A stretch of 35,020 bases of DNA from Anaerolineales bacterium (lineage in GTDB: Bacteria > Chloroflexota > Anaerolineae > Anaerolineales > DRMV01), in the NCBI GenBank assembly GCA_027053355.1, contig JALUDX010000130.1, positions 1 through 35,020 of the forward strand. The letters run 5' to 3'. This document shows positions 23,734-32,202 of the stretch, in pieces. Both the position numbers and the translations under genes were made by a program. The notes beneath the pieces are model-generated. The model was given only the letters and a program-made list of their open reading frames with translations, was not told the DNA's origin and ran no database searches. The number at the start of each line of letters is the position of its first letter. Position 1 is the first letter of the stretch.

Positions 23734-25623
23734 TCAAAATTCCAGATAATCGTCCAAATCGAAGAGAAACACGGTGGCGCCCCCTACTTTGACCGGGCGG
23801 GGCTGAGGCAAGGGGAAAAGCCCGCCCACGGTTTTCGTCACGAATTCCACCCGATGGCGACAAGTTTTGCGCAGCGCGGCGACCACTTCCTCGACCTGGC
23901 CCTCGGGCACGCCAATGAGCAAAGTGACGTTGGGGCGTTTGAGGAAGCCGCCGCTGCTGAGCACGGGCACCACCGGCACGCCCAGCCGGGCCAACGCCTC
24001 GGCCACGGCTTCGGGATGGCGCTCTTGAATCACGGCCATCATCAAATGCCGAATGGGCGGCGCGTCGGGTACGCGGCGCAGCAACATCCCCGGCCAGGCG
24101 GGGAGGGGCTCGTTGAGCGCGCGGTCGATTTCGGTGGTGAGTTCGGAGAGAATGTGCTCGCTGATCACCCCGGCCTGAAAGAGGTCGTGCAACGCAGCCC
24201 GCTGGGCGCGCAAGGTTTCCAGGCGCGCTTTGCGGAATTCTTCCATCTGCAGTTCAGGCCGTTGGGCTAAAATCTCGTGCACCGCCTGTTGCAAGCGCTG
24301 GTTGCGCTGTTCCAGCAGGGGTTGGAGCATTTCCCAGGTGTGGGCGGAGATCACGCCTTGCCGGAACGCGCGGCGCAGATATTCGAAGCCCGCGCGCGCG
24401 GCCACCGCGCGGGCATGGCGTTTCTCGAATTCCATCTTTGCCGCGTCGGGCGCACCGATACCCAACCTGCGCAGCACCCACGGCATGGAGCCCCCTTCCA
24501 CCAACAGGGTGAACAACACCACGCCAAAAGCCATGATCTGAATTTGCTCCCGAGCACCGCCCAGGCTTTCGGGCAGGCCCAGCGCCAGCGCCAGCGAAAC
24601 TGCGCCGCGTAACCCACCCCAATAAAGCACATGACGCCAGGCCCAGGGCACCCCTTTCCCCACCCACGCCAGGCTGTAAACGCTAATCGCCCGGGCCGCC
24701 AAAATGGCCAGCACCGCCCATAGCACGGTGTATCCGTTGTTCAGCAGCACGTGGGGCCGAATTTGTAAGCCGATGAGGAGAAAGATGAACGAGTTGGCCA
24801 GGAAGGCCGCGAATTCCCAGAAATTGACGGCCACGATGCGCGAGGTGGGCGACATGCTGCGCGGCCCCAGGTTGCCCGCCAACAAACCCGCGGCCACCAC
24901 GGCCAATACGCCGCTGACGTGCAATTGCTCGGCCACCAAAAACGCGCCGTAGGCCAAAACGGTGGTCAGCGCGGTTTCCAACAGATAATCATCCACCCGC
25001 GCGATAACGCTGGCCACCAACGCGCCCAAAAGCACGCCCACCAAAAAGCCCCCACCGGCCACGCGCAAAAAGTCCATCACGCCCTGGCTCACGCTGTACT
25101 GGCCGGTCAGTGCCACGCCCAACAACAGGTTGAAAATCACAATAGCGGTGCCATCGTTGAACAGGCTTTCACCTTCCAAAAGCACCTGCAGCCGCTTGGG
25201 CGCGCCCAAGGAGCGGAAAAGGGCGACCACCGCCACCGGGTCGGTCGCGGCTACCAACGCGCCAAACAACAACGCCACGGTAATGGGCATCCCCAGGCCA
25301 TAATGCACCACCGCGGCGGTGACCACGGTAGCCACCAACACCCCCACCACCGCCAGGCTCATGATCAGCCCCAAATCGCGCTTGAGGTCATCCCAGCGCA
25401 GGTGAAAGGCGGCTTCGAAGATAAGCGGCGGCACCAACACCCCCAAAATCAATTCGCCGGTAATGTGAACCGTGACCTCGGCGAAGATGGCCAACGCCAG
25501 CCCCACCAACACCAAACCCAAGGTGTAGGGCATCCGCAGCCGTCGGCTGAGCAGCCCGACCACCACGGCCACGGTGAGCAGGGAAATGACGATTTCTTCG
25601 AGAAAAAGCAGCGAATGGGGCAT
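23734..25623 (-). CDS. CPA1 Na+/H+ antiporter fused to a PII-like c-di-AMP receptor domain
   Basis: The 629-residue protein has about 12 membrane segments in residues 5-390 typical of the NhaP/NHE (CPA1) family: LVPPLIFEAAFHL, ATDPVAVVALF (Asp128), GESLFNDGTAIVIF (Asn156-Asp157) and GGLRGAVSLALAL. A charged helical linker (about 395-515) follows. Residues 524-629 match the CdAMP_rec/DarA (PstA) fold: AVIQ, then LSSGGFLKRPNVTLLIGV, and after an insertion VKVGGATVFLFDLDDYLEF. The antiporter exchanges cytoplasmic Na+ or K+ for H+; the attached domain would let c-di-AMP control it directly. Stand-alone PstA/DarA proteins bind c-di-AMP at the trimer interface. The fusion is read straight from one open frame; its regulation is inference. 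The gap upstream (25624-25818) contains only TTGG-rich filler repeats. Confidence 0.88.
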   Translation of the reverse strand: MPHSLLFLEEIVISLLTVAVVVGLLSRRLRMPYTLGLVLVGLALAIFAEVTVHITGELILGVLVPPLIFEAAFHLRWDDLKRDLGLIMSLAVVGVLVATVVTAAVVHYGLGMPITVALLFGALVAATDPVAVVALFRSLGAPKRLQVLLEGESLFNDGTAIVIFNLLLGVALTGQYSVSQGVMDFLRVAGGGFLVGVLLGALVASVIARVDDYLLETALTTVLAYGAFLVAEQLHVSGVLAVVAAGLLAGNLGPRSMSPTSRIVAVNFWEFAAFLANSFIFLLIGLQIRPHVLLNNGYTVLWAVLAILAARAISVYSLAWVGKGVPWAWRHVLYWGGLRGAVSLALALGLPESLGGAREQIQIMAFGVVLFTLLVEGGSMPWVLRRLGIGAPDAAKMEFEKRHARAVAARAGFEYLRRAFRQGVISAHTWEMLQPLLEQRNQRLQQAVHEILAQRPELQMEEFRKARLETLRAQRAALHDLFQAGVISEHILSELTTEIDRALNEPLPAWPGMLLRRVPDAPPIRHLMMAVIQERHPEAVAEALARLGVPVVPVLSSGGFLKRPNVTLLIGVPEGQVEEVVAALRKTCRHRVEFVTKTVGGLFPLPQPRPVKVGGATVFLFDLDDYLEF

Positions 25624-25818
25624 GAGGGGGAAAGGGGGGATTGGGGTAAAAAAGAAGATGGTTGCTTGGTTGCTTGGTTGTCTCTCTTGGCGCCCTTGAC
25701 GTCGTCTTGGCGATCTTGGCGCCCCCGCTCCTTGGCGGCCTCAAAGCCGCGGGCTAACTCATAATTCGCAACTCGCGCCCACGCCACCTGCGGTTCGTTT
25801 TCTCAGGGCTGTGCACCC

Positions 25819-26898
25819 TTACGCCGCGGGAGGCGTTTCTTCCAGCGCGGCCAGGCGTTGGGCTTCGTCGCGAGTTGCCAATTCGTCGATGAAGTCGTCC
25901 AACTCGCCGTCGAGCACCGCGGGCAGGTTGTACACCGACTTGTTGATGCGATGATCGGTCACGCGCGATTGGGGGAAATTGTAGGTGCGGATTTTCTCGG
26001 ACCGCTCCCCGCTGCCCACCTGGGCACGGCGCGCTTGCTCTACCTCAGCCCGCCGCCGGGCCTCCTCAATTTCGTATAGCCGCGCTTTGAGGATGCTCAT
26101 CGCCCGCATCTTGTTCTGCAACTGCGAGCGTTCGTCCTGGCAGGCCACCACAATGCCCGTGGGCAAATGGGTGATGCGCACCGCGGTAGCGTTCTTCTGC
26201 ACGTTTTGTCCCCCCGCGCCTGCGGATTTGTACACGTCGATCTTGATGTCTTTGTCCGGGATGTCGATTTCCACATCGTCCACCTCGGCTAGCACCGCCA
26301 CGGTGGCCGTGGAGGTGTGAATGCGGCCCTGCGATTCGGTGGTCGGCACCCGCTGCACCCGATGCACCCCGGCCTCGTATTTCAGCCGCGAATACGCGCC
26401 CTGGCCTTTGATGAGGAAGGTGATTTCCTTGAAGCCGCCCAGGCCGGTCTCGTTGGCCGAGAGCACCTCCACCTTCCAGCCCTGGCGCTCGGCGTAGCGG
26501 GCATACATGCGGAACAGATCAGCCGCGAACAGGGCGGCCTCTTCGCCGCCGGTGCCGGCGCGGATTTCCATGATCACGTTGCGTTCGTCGCGCGGGTCTT
26601 TGGGCAACAGCAGGCGTTTGATTTCGGCCTCCAGTTGGGCCTGCCGGGGCAGCAAGTCGTCCAGTTCGGCGCGCGCCAGGGCTTTGAGTTCCGGGTCTTC
26701 GCCTTCTTCGGCCAGTTGGCGGGCTTCTTCGATTTGCTGCAACACGCGGCGATACGCCGCCGCCTTACGCACCAGCGGCTCCAGATCAGCCCGTTCCTTG
26801 GCCAGCGCGGCCGCGCGCTTGTAGTCGTTGCCGACCTCGGCCAGGGCTTTTTCGATTTCTGCGAAGCGTTGTTCGATGCCGTGCAGTTTTTCCAACAT
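25819..26898 (-). CDS. prfA: Peptide chain release factor 1
   Basis: The 359-residue factor recognises UAA and UAG in the ribosomal A site and releases the peptide. It has a helical N-terminal domain, the codon-recognition loop VPTTESQGRIHTS (PxT motif as PTT, 185-187), and GAGGQNVQK with the GGQ at 229-231, which is the methylation target of PrmC. Its length is that of full RF1. It follows folE after 24 bases on the same strand and is probably in the same transcript. Confidence 0.96.
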   Translation of the reverse strand: MLEKLHGIEQRFAEIEKALAEVGNDYKRAAALAKERADLEPLVRKAAAYRRVLQQIEEARQLAEEGEDPELKALARAELDDLLPRQAQLEAEIKRLLLPKDPRDERNVIMEIRAGTGGEEAALFAADLFRMYARYAERQGWKVEVLSANETGLGGFKEITFLIKGQGAYSRLKYEAGVHRVQRVPTTESQGRIHTSTATVAVLAEVDDVEIDIPDKDIKIDVYKSAGAGGQNVQKNATAVRITHLPTGIVVACQDERSQLQNKMRAMSILKARLYEIEEARRRAEVEQARRAQVGSGERSEKIRTYNFPQSRVTDHRINKSVYNLPAVLDGELDDFIDELATRDEAQRLAALEETPPAA

Positions 26899-26922
26899 GG
26901 GCGCACCTTTGCGAACCAGGGG

Positions 26923-27552
26923 TTAGAGGCGAAGCGGCTGGGTGCCGCGGCTGATGTGGGCCAAAAATTCGTTGCGGGTGGCCGGGTTGGTGCGGAAAGA
27001 ACCCAACATGGTGGAAGTCACCATCAGGGCGTCGCGCTTTTTCACCCCGCGGATCATCGCGCACATGTGAAACGCCTCCACCACCACCGCCACTCCGTGC
27101 GGGTGCAGCAATTCTTCCAGAAAGTCGGCAATCTGCCGGGTCATTCTTTCCTGCACTTGCAAGCGCCGCGAAAACATATCCACAATGCGCGGGATCTTGG
27201 AAAGCCCCAACACCCGCCCCTTAGGGATGTAAGCCACGTGCGCCCGCCCGATGAAGGGCAGCATGTGGTGTTCACACAGCGAATAAAACTCAATATCGCG
27301 CACGACCACCATTTCGTCGTAATCCACGTCGAAGAGGGCGTTGTTGATCAACGCCTCGGGGTCGGTGCGATAGCCAGCCAGCAGTTCCTCGTACATGCGC
27401 GCCACCCGCTCGGGGGTGCGTTGCAGGCCGTCGCGGGCGGGGTCTTCGCCAATGGCGGCCAAAATTTCCGCCACGGCCTGGCGGATGCGCGGCTGGTCGA
27501 TCTCGCCCTCCAACAGGGCAGCGGAAGAAAAAGCGAGCGGCTTTTCGGGCAT
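26923..27552 (-). CDS. folE: GTP cyclohydrolase I
   Basis: ATG 27552 is chosen because GGGAGG stands seven bases upstream; an ATG ten codons earlier lacks a ribosome site. The 209-residue enzyme converts GTP to 7,8-dihydroneopterin triphosphate, first step of folate synthesis. Zinc ligands are Cys93 and His96 in [10 protein letters not shown] and Cys164 in [25 protein letters not shown] and TRNEFL complete the active site. A family A element ends only 27 bases upstream of the start, so the promoter lies in or beyond that element. Confidence 0.95.
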   Translation of the reverse strand: MPEKPLAFSSAALLEGEIDQPRIRQAVAEILAAIGEDPARDGLQRTPERVARMYEELLAGYRTDPEALINNALFDVDYDEMVVVRDIEFYSLCEHHMLPFIGRAHVAYIPKGRVLGLSKIPRIVDMFSRRLQVQERMTRQIADFLEELLHPHGVAVVVEAFHMCAMIRGVKKRDALMVTSTMLGSFRTNPATRNEFLAHISRGTQPLRL

Positions 27553-27578
27553 GGGTTCCTCCCTGAGGATGGGGAAAG

Positions 27579-27803
27579 GCAACTATTCCGCCTTGAGGAA
27601 ATCGGCCGCGGATGATGCGGATGGCAACGGATTCCCGCGGATTTTTAGATCGCCAAGGTCGCCAAAATGACGCCAAGACCGCCAAGAAGTGAGGGCAAGA
27701 GTGGGCTTTTTATGTTTTCTGCCCAATCTGTGCTCATCTGTGGATGTTTTTCTGCGAAATCTGCGTAATCTGTGGTTTCTCCTTGTCAAGGCTGAACCGT
27801 TAC
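27579..27803. mobile_element. Family A MITE-like element, copy 3
   Basis: Left end GCAACTATTCCGCC (27579-27592) and right end GGCTGAACCGTTAC (27790-27803) are imperfect inverted repeats. The octamer GGGGAAAG occurs directly on both sides (27571-27578 and 27804-27811), a clear 8-bp target duplication. The interior has GCGGATTTTTAGATCGCC, shared with copies 1 and 4, and GCCAAG-rich words. No coding capacity. The gap 27553-27836 is otherwise empty. Confidence 0.8.
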
Positions 27804-27836
27804 GGGGAAAGGGACTCCTGAGTGGCCAGGGTGAGG

Positions 27837-29282
27837 TCATTCCTCCAGGTGCATTCGGCCATCGGCCGCGAGCACAAAGCGATGGGGCCCCTGAGGCACG
27901 TGGGGGCTGATGACCAGCGCGCCGCGGTCCATGGCTTCCCAGATGGCCTGGAAGGCCACCTTGCCGGGCTGCCATTTTTCCACCACCACCAGGCCGTGGC
28001 CGGGGATGATGGTGAAGGCCAAAGTGCGCGGGTCGTCGGGGGAACGCAGGCTGGCGGCGCGGCTGAAGGCTTCCACAATGCCTTCGGCCTGGGCGCGGGT
28101 GGCGCACGACACGGGGTAACGGTGGTAGGTCTCGGCCATGGGCGCGAACTCCACCACCGCGGGGTCGAAGGAAGCCACCCCGCGATGGCCATGCAGTTTA
28201 GAGCGGATGACCGGCACGTCGTACCCTTGCCAGCGGATGCGGGGCAGGGGTTGATCCATGGCAAACAATTCCACCGCTTCAGAAGAGGGCGGGTCGTTGC
28301 GCTTGCCTTCCACGTGCCGCACCAGCGCGCCGCGTCCGTCTTCCCGCACGCCCACGATCACGGCCAGTTCGTCTTCGGTAAGCGCGTCTTTGGCCACCGG
28401 CCGCGCGCTGCCGGTGATGGTCGCCACCAGGCCGGGGAAGGTGGGTTCCCAGGTGGCAAAGCAGCCTTCGCTGTATTGCTCAGAGATGCTGGCTTCCAGC
28501 GCGGGCACGGCCACCAGGTTGTTGATCCGCACCATGCGGGTGAAGAAATGGCGCTGCCCGAAGGCCGCGCCGGCGCGCACCATGGCTTTGGGCGCTTCCG
28601 CGGCCTGCCACACCGCGGCAGGGATGGGCGGCGGGAGCACCTTGTGTTCCGTGATTTCCTCTGCGCTCAAGGCCGTCACCAAGCGCAGCGCGATGTCGGT
28701 GTAAAAGGCGTCGAAGTTTTGCGCCTGCAAGCGCGGATAAGCGCCCACCAGGTCGAAGAGGTAAGCCTCTTGCGGCTCGCGCTCCCCCACGGCCAAGAGG
28801 ATGCGCAAACCCTTGGCCTGGGCTTGCACCACGCGCTCCAAGGCCAGCAGCGGGCCGCCGCGACGGCCTTGCTCGATCAGGGTCTGATAAGCCTGGGGCG
28901 CCATGCCGGGGAAGGCAAAGTCGGCCGGGTCGGGCGGCGACTTGCTCAGCGCGGCTTCGAGGCGGTCTAACGCCTGCCGAAACGCAGGGGGCGAAACGCC
29001 CACCACAGTGACCACGGTGGGGGTCTGGCGCAGGCCAAAGCGACGCCGAGCGGTAAACATCAGGCCGCGCCGCCAGTTGATGGGCTCGCCAAAGGGCGCG
29101 GTGGTAAAAATCAGGTTGGTATCGGGCTGCGGCTCGGCCGTGACCACGTGCCCCAACCCCCGAAAGGCTTGCTCCAACCCCTGGAAGACGTGGGCTTCCA
29201 GGGGAGAAAGGGGTTGCCTGCCGGGCACGAAGGCCACCCGCTGAACCCTCAGCCAGGGATGCACCGGTATCGCTGCACGCAT
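27837..29282 (-). CDS. Conserved-looking protein of unknown function, 481 residues
   Basis: ATG 29282 has GAGGAG eight bases upstream; the longer frame runs into repeat DNA. The product is soluble, with no signal peptide or membrane segment. Notable stretches are NLIFTTAPFGEPINWRRGLMFTARRRF (about 55-81), NFDAFYTDIALRLV, VRINNLVAVPALEASISEQYSEGCFATWEPTFPGLVATITGSARP (about 265-310) and RSKLHGHRGVASFDP. The His, Glu and Cys residues in the latter blocks could form a metal or substrate site. I do not recognise the family; I considered class V fructose-1,6-bisphosphatase and sugar isomerases and could not support either. Good codon bias and a clear ribosome site argue that it is real. Confidence 0.75.
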   Translation of the reverse strand: MRAAIPVHPWLRVQRVAFVPGRQPLSPLEAHVFQGLEQAFRGLGHVVTAEPQPDTNLIFTTAPFGEPINWRRGLMFTARRRFGLRQTPTVVTVVGVSPPAFRQALDRLEAALSKSPPDPADFAFPGMAPQAYQTLIEQGRRGGPLLALERVVQAQAKGLRILLAVGEREPQEAYLFDLVGAYPRLQAQNFDAFYTDIALRLVTALSAEEITEHKVLPPPIPAAVWQAAEAPKAMVRAGAAFGQRHFFTRMVRINNLVAVPALEASISEQYSEGCFATWEPTFPGLVATITGSARPVAKDALTEDELAVIVGVREDGRGALVRHVEGKRNDPPSSEAVELFAMDQPLPRIRWQGYDVPVIRSKLHGHRGVASFDPAVVEFAPMAETYHRYPVSCATRAQAEGIVEAFSRAASLRSPDDPRTLAFTIIPGHGLVVVEKWQPGKVAFQAIWEAMDRGALVISPHVPQGPHRFVLAADGRMHLEE

Positions 29283-29407
29283 ACTCTCACTCCTCACCGG
29301 AGGCATTAGAGACAACGCAGAGAGGCGCGAAGTAGGGGCGAGGCGCAGAGAGACGCGGAGGCGCAGTGCGAATCTCCAATTCCTCAATGCCTCAGCCCCT
29401 CGATGCC

Positions 29408-30946
29408 TTACTTCGCGAAGTCGGTGGCGCGGGTTTCTCGGATCACGGTGACCTTGATCTGGCCGGGGTATTGCAGGTTTTCCTCGACCTTTTTGGCGAT
29501 GTCACGCGCCAGGCGAGCGGCTTGCAGGTCGTCGATCTCTTCGGGATGAACGATGATGCGGATTTCGCGACCGGCCTGCAGCGCGTAACTCTCGCTCACC
29601 CCGGCAAAGCCGTTGGCGATTTCTTCCAGGGTGCGCACCCGCTTCAGGTAATCTTCCAGGCTTTCGCGGCGGGCGCCCGGCCGAGCGCCGCTGATCGCGT
29701 CGGCCACTTCCACGATGATGGCCTCCACCGTATCCTGCTCCACTTCGTGGTGGTGCGAGGCCACCGCGTTCACCACCCGCGGCGAAACACCGTGGCGCTT
29801 GAGAAATTCCGCGCCGATGAGCGCGTGAGTGCCTTCCAGGTTGTGATCCATGGCTTTGCCGATGTCGTGGAGCAAGCCACCGGCCTTGGCGACCTCTACG
29901 TCCGCACCCAACTCTGCGGCCAGCACCGCGGCCAGTTTGGCGGTTTCTACCGCGTGATCTAACTGGTTTTGGCCGTAAGAGGTGCGGAACTTGAGCCTGC
30001 CGAGCACCTTGAGCACCTCGGGAGGCAAGCCGGCCACGCCCGCCTCGTAGGCGGCTTCTTCACCGGCCTCGGCAATGATGCGTTCCACCTCCGCGCGCTC
30101 CTTTTCGACCACTTTTTCGATGTGCGCGGGGTGGATGCGGCCGTCGAGCACCAATTTGGTCAGCGCCCGCCGGGCAATCTCGCGGCGCACCGGGTCGAAG
30201 GACGAAATGGTGACCGCTTCGGGCGTGTCGTCGACGATGACGTCGACCCCCGCGGCCTGCTCGAAGGCGCGGATGTTGCGCCCGCTGCGGCCGATGATGC
30301 GGCCTTTCATGTCGTCCGAGGGCAACGGCACCACCGAGGTGGTAATTTCCGACACGTGTTCCGAAGCCACCCGCTGGATGGCTAACGCGATCAGTTTGCG
30401 GGCTCGTTTTTCGCCCTCTTCTTTGGCCTCGGTTTCCACCTGGCGGATGATGCGCGCCATGTCGGCGCGGGCTTCTTTTTCCACCTCTGCCAGCAACTGC
30501 TGCCGCGCTTCTTCTACGCTCATCTGGGCGACCTGTTGCAAACGCTCATTTTGTTGTTGGTACAGGCGCTCGATTTCGTTCGCCCGCTTGTCGAGGGTGC
30601 TTTGGCGTTTGTTGAGGGATTGTTCGCGGCGCTCCAGGTTTTCGGCGCGGCGGTCGAGTTCCTGACGCCGGCGCTGCAGGCGCTCTTCTTCACGGCGCAG
30701 TTCCCGGCGCAGGTTTTTGAGTTGCTCTTCCGCCTCCTGGCGCAGGGCTAAGGCCTCGTCTTTCGCGTGGAGGATGGTTTCCCGTGCCTGGTCTTTGGCC
30801 TCTTGGCGGATACGCTGAGCCTGGGCTTCGACGTCGGCCAAGCGGCGTTTGTCGCTCTGGGTTTTGTACCAGTAGCCCACGGCCGCGCCGATGGCCAAGG
30901 CGACCAAAGCGACGATCAGAAGGATGAGTAGTGTCATTCCGTCCAT
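29408..30946 (-). CDS. rny: Ribonuclease Y
   Basis: The 512-residue endoribonuclease starts mRNA decay at the membrane. One N-terminal membrane helix (about 5-26) is followed by a long coiled coil (about 30-180) rich in Arg, Glu and Gln, a KH domain with [15 protein letters not shown] (215-229), and an HD domain with [11 protein letters not shown] (His360-Asp361) and ASHHHEVE. Length and order are those of full RNase Y. Its start overlaps the recX stop by 13 bases, so the two are translated from one message. Confidence 0.95.
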   Translation of the reverse strand: MDGMTLLILLIVALVALAIGAAVGYWYKTQSDKRRLADVEAQAQRIRQEAKDQARETILHAKDEALALRQEAEEQLKNLRRELRREEERLQRRRQELDRRAENLERREQSLNKRQSTLDKRANEIERLYQQQNERLQQVAQMSVEEARQQLLAEVEKEARADMARIIRQVETEAKEEGEKRARKLIALAIQRVASEHVSEITTSVVPLPSDDMKGRIIGRSGRNIRAFEQAAGVDVIVDDTPEAVTISSFDPVRREIARRALTKLVLDGRIHPAHIEKVVEKERAEVERIIAEAGEEAAYEAGVAGLPPEVLKVLGRLKFRTSYGQNQLDHAVETAKLAAVLAAELGADVEVAKAGGLLHDIGKAMDHNLEGTHALIGAEFLKRHGVSPRVVNAVASHHHEVEQDTVEAIIVEVADAISGARPGARRESLEDYLKRVRTLEEIANGFAGVSESYALQAGREIRIIVHPEEIDDLQAARLARDIAKKVEENLQYPGQIKVTVIRETRATDFAK

Positions 30947-31617
30947 GGCGATTCCTCATTGTCGGGGATATCCTCGGCAGGCGCCGAGGGGGAAAGGGGA
31001 GAAACTTCTGCCCACACGCGGGTCACGACCTCTTGAACGACCGCATAGGGGAAGCCGCGGCGAGCCAGGTAGGCGCTGAGTTTGCGTCGGAACTCGGGCC
31101 AGGCCAGCCCGCGATAGCGGCGCAGCGCTTTTTGCGCGGCCTGGTAGGCCAGAGCCTCTTCGTCGACCTGGGCCAGGGCCTGGCCGATGAGGTCTTCGTC
31201 CAGCCCCTTTTGGCGGAGTTCGGCGCGCAGGGCGCGCCGCCCGCGCGGGCGGAAGGTGTTGCGGCTTTCTACCCAGCGTTGGGCAAAGGCCGCATCGTCG
31301 ATCAGTTTCAGTTCGCGCAGGCGATCGAGGGTGCTTTCGATCAGGGCTTCGTCCAGGCCACGCTTTTGCAGGTAGCGGCGAAGTTCCGCCTCGGTGCGCG
31401 GCCGGTAGTTCAGGTAATGCAAAGCCCGCTGAAACGCCTGCTCGTGGGCGTCGGCCTCACGCAGGCGGGCAATGGCTTTCTCATCCAGTTCTTGCCCCAC
31501 CTGCAGCCAGGCGGCCACCACCTTGGCCAGGCCAAAGGCAAACTCGCCATCCAGGTAAACATTAACCCGTTGGGGGTTGCGCTTTTGCACGGTGATGGCG
31601 GTAATTTTGGCAGCCAT
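30934..31617 (-). CDS. recX: Regulatory protein RecX
   Basis: The 227-residue protein carries the RecX helix-repeat pattern: [39 protein letters not shown] with [14 protein letters not shown], and a third copy ending near [13 protein letters not shown]. RecX binds in the groove of RecA filaments and modulates recombination. It lies downstream of recA on the same strand, separated by a 580-bp gap that holds a family B element and an attenuator-like hairpin. A weak promoter (TTGCAC, 17 bases, TAAATA at 31669-31674) may serve it separately. Confidence 0.9.
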   Translation of the reverse strand: MAAKITAITVQKRNPQRVNVYLDGEFAFGLAKVVAAWLQVGQELDEKAIARLREADAHEQAFQRALHYLNYRPRTEAELRRYLQKRGLDEALIESTLDRLRELKLIDDAAFAQRWVESRNTFRPRGRRALRAELRQKGLDEDLIGQALAQVDEEALAYQAAQKALRRYRGLAWPEFRRKLSAYLARRGFPYAVVQEVVTRVWAEVSPLSPSAPAEDIPDNEESPWTE

Positions 31618-31628
31618 GGCAGAGAAAC

Positions 31629-31661
31629 GAAAACGGCCGGGCGCGCGCCACGGCCGTTTTC
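31629..31661 (-). terminator. Terminator-like hairpin just upstream of recX
   Basis: A perfect 11-bp stem (31629-31639 with 31651-31661) with an 11-base GC loop ends on the minus strand in CCGTTTTC and runs on into GTTTCTCT. It stands 12 bases before the recX start codon, so it can reduce recX expression relative to recA, as the intercistronic terminator does in E. coli. Confidence 0.6.
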
Positions 31662-31747
31662 AGGTGGATATTTAGGCAACACCGACCCGCGGTGCAAGGT
31701 CACCGCGCGGGGGTTCGGGCAAGCGTATCATCCCTGAGGCCGCCGGT

Positions 31748-31893
31748 TTCAGGGGCGGACAGCCGCCCCTGAAGAGAAGAATTTATGTGTTATTTTGGCG
31801 GCTTCGCCGCCAAAATAACGACATATTTTCTCTCTTTTCCTCTCCGAGAGGCGGGAAGAACAAGGGCCTGATCGGCTCCTGTCCGCCTTTGAA
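31748..31893 (+). mobile_element. Family B MITE-like element, copy 3, with perfect target duplication
   Basis: Left end TTCAGGGGCGGACAG (31748-31762) and right end CTGTCCGCCTTTGAA (31879-31893) are 15-bp inverted repeats with two mismatches. The left end also folds with CCGCCCCTGAA (31763-31773). A 14-bp stem with loop TTC lies at 31789-31819 and a third stem near 31860-31880. The decamer GGCCGCCGGT occurs directly on both sides (31738-31747 and 31894-31903), a perfect 10-bp target duplication. It lies between recA and recX and encodes nothing. Confidence 0.88.
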
Positions 31894-32073
31894 GGCCGCC
31901 GGTAAAGGGAGGCCGGCGAGCAGGTCAGGGTTGTGAGTCGGATAGCCAACCGCGTGTTGGCGGTGGTGGTCTACCCAAAGGCGCTTCGGTGTTCCGTACT
32001 ATCCTGAGTTCTGGCCGTGGCGCGGGGGGGAAGGAAGCAGATGCCCGCGCTTGCTTGTCGGGCCTGTTGCCCA

Positions 32074-32113
32074 CGAGAGGGGGCCCAAACAGGGGTGTTT
32101 GGACGCCCTCTCG
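32074..32113 (-). terminator. Long hairpin downstream of recA
   Basis: CGAGAGGG/CCCTCTCG (32074-32081 with 32106-32113) and CCAAACA/TGTTTGG (32085-32091 with 32096-32102) form a 15-bp interrupted stem with a GGGG loop. It starts 86 bases after the recA stop and has no T-tract, so it may protect the message end or act in Rho-dependent termination. The remaining gap 31904-32198 holds no gene. Confidence 0.45.
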
Positions 32114-32188
32114 CGCCCAACAGGGGGCACTCGGATTTCGGCGAAGGACAAGTTGCCAGTCAGGCGGCGAAGGAGGGCGGATGCACGC

Positions 32189-32202
32189 GGCTGAACAGTT
32201 AC
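32189..32202. repeat. Solo family A terminal repeat overlapping the recA stop codon
   Basis: GGCTGAACAGTTAC is identical to the consensus end of family A elements. Its outer edge supplies the last G of the recA coding sequence and the TAA stop (32199-32201). No matching left end was found in the following 250 bases, so this may be a remnant of a decayed copy. Confidence 0.65.

Noticed and set aside
27837-29282. Class V fructose-1,6-bisphosphatase
   Set aside because: The characteristic N-terminus and metal-binding motifs of that family are absent.
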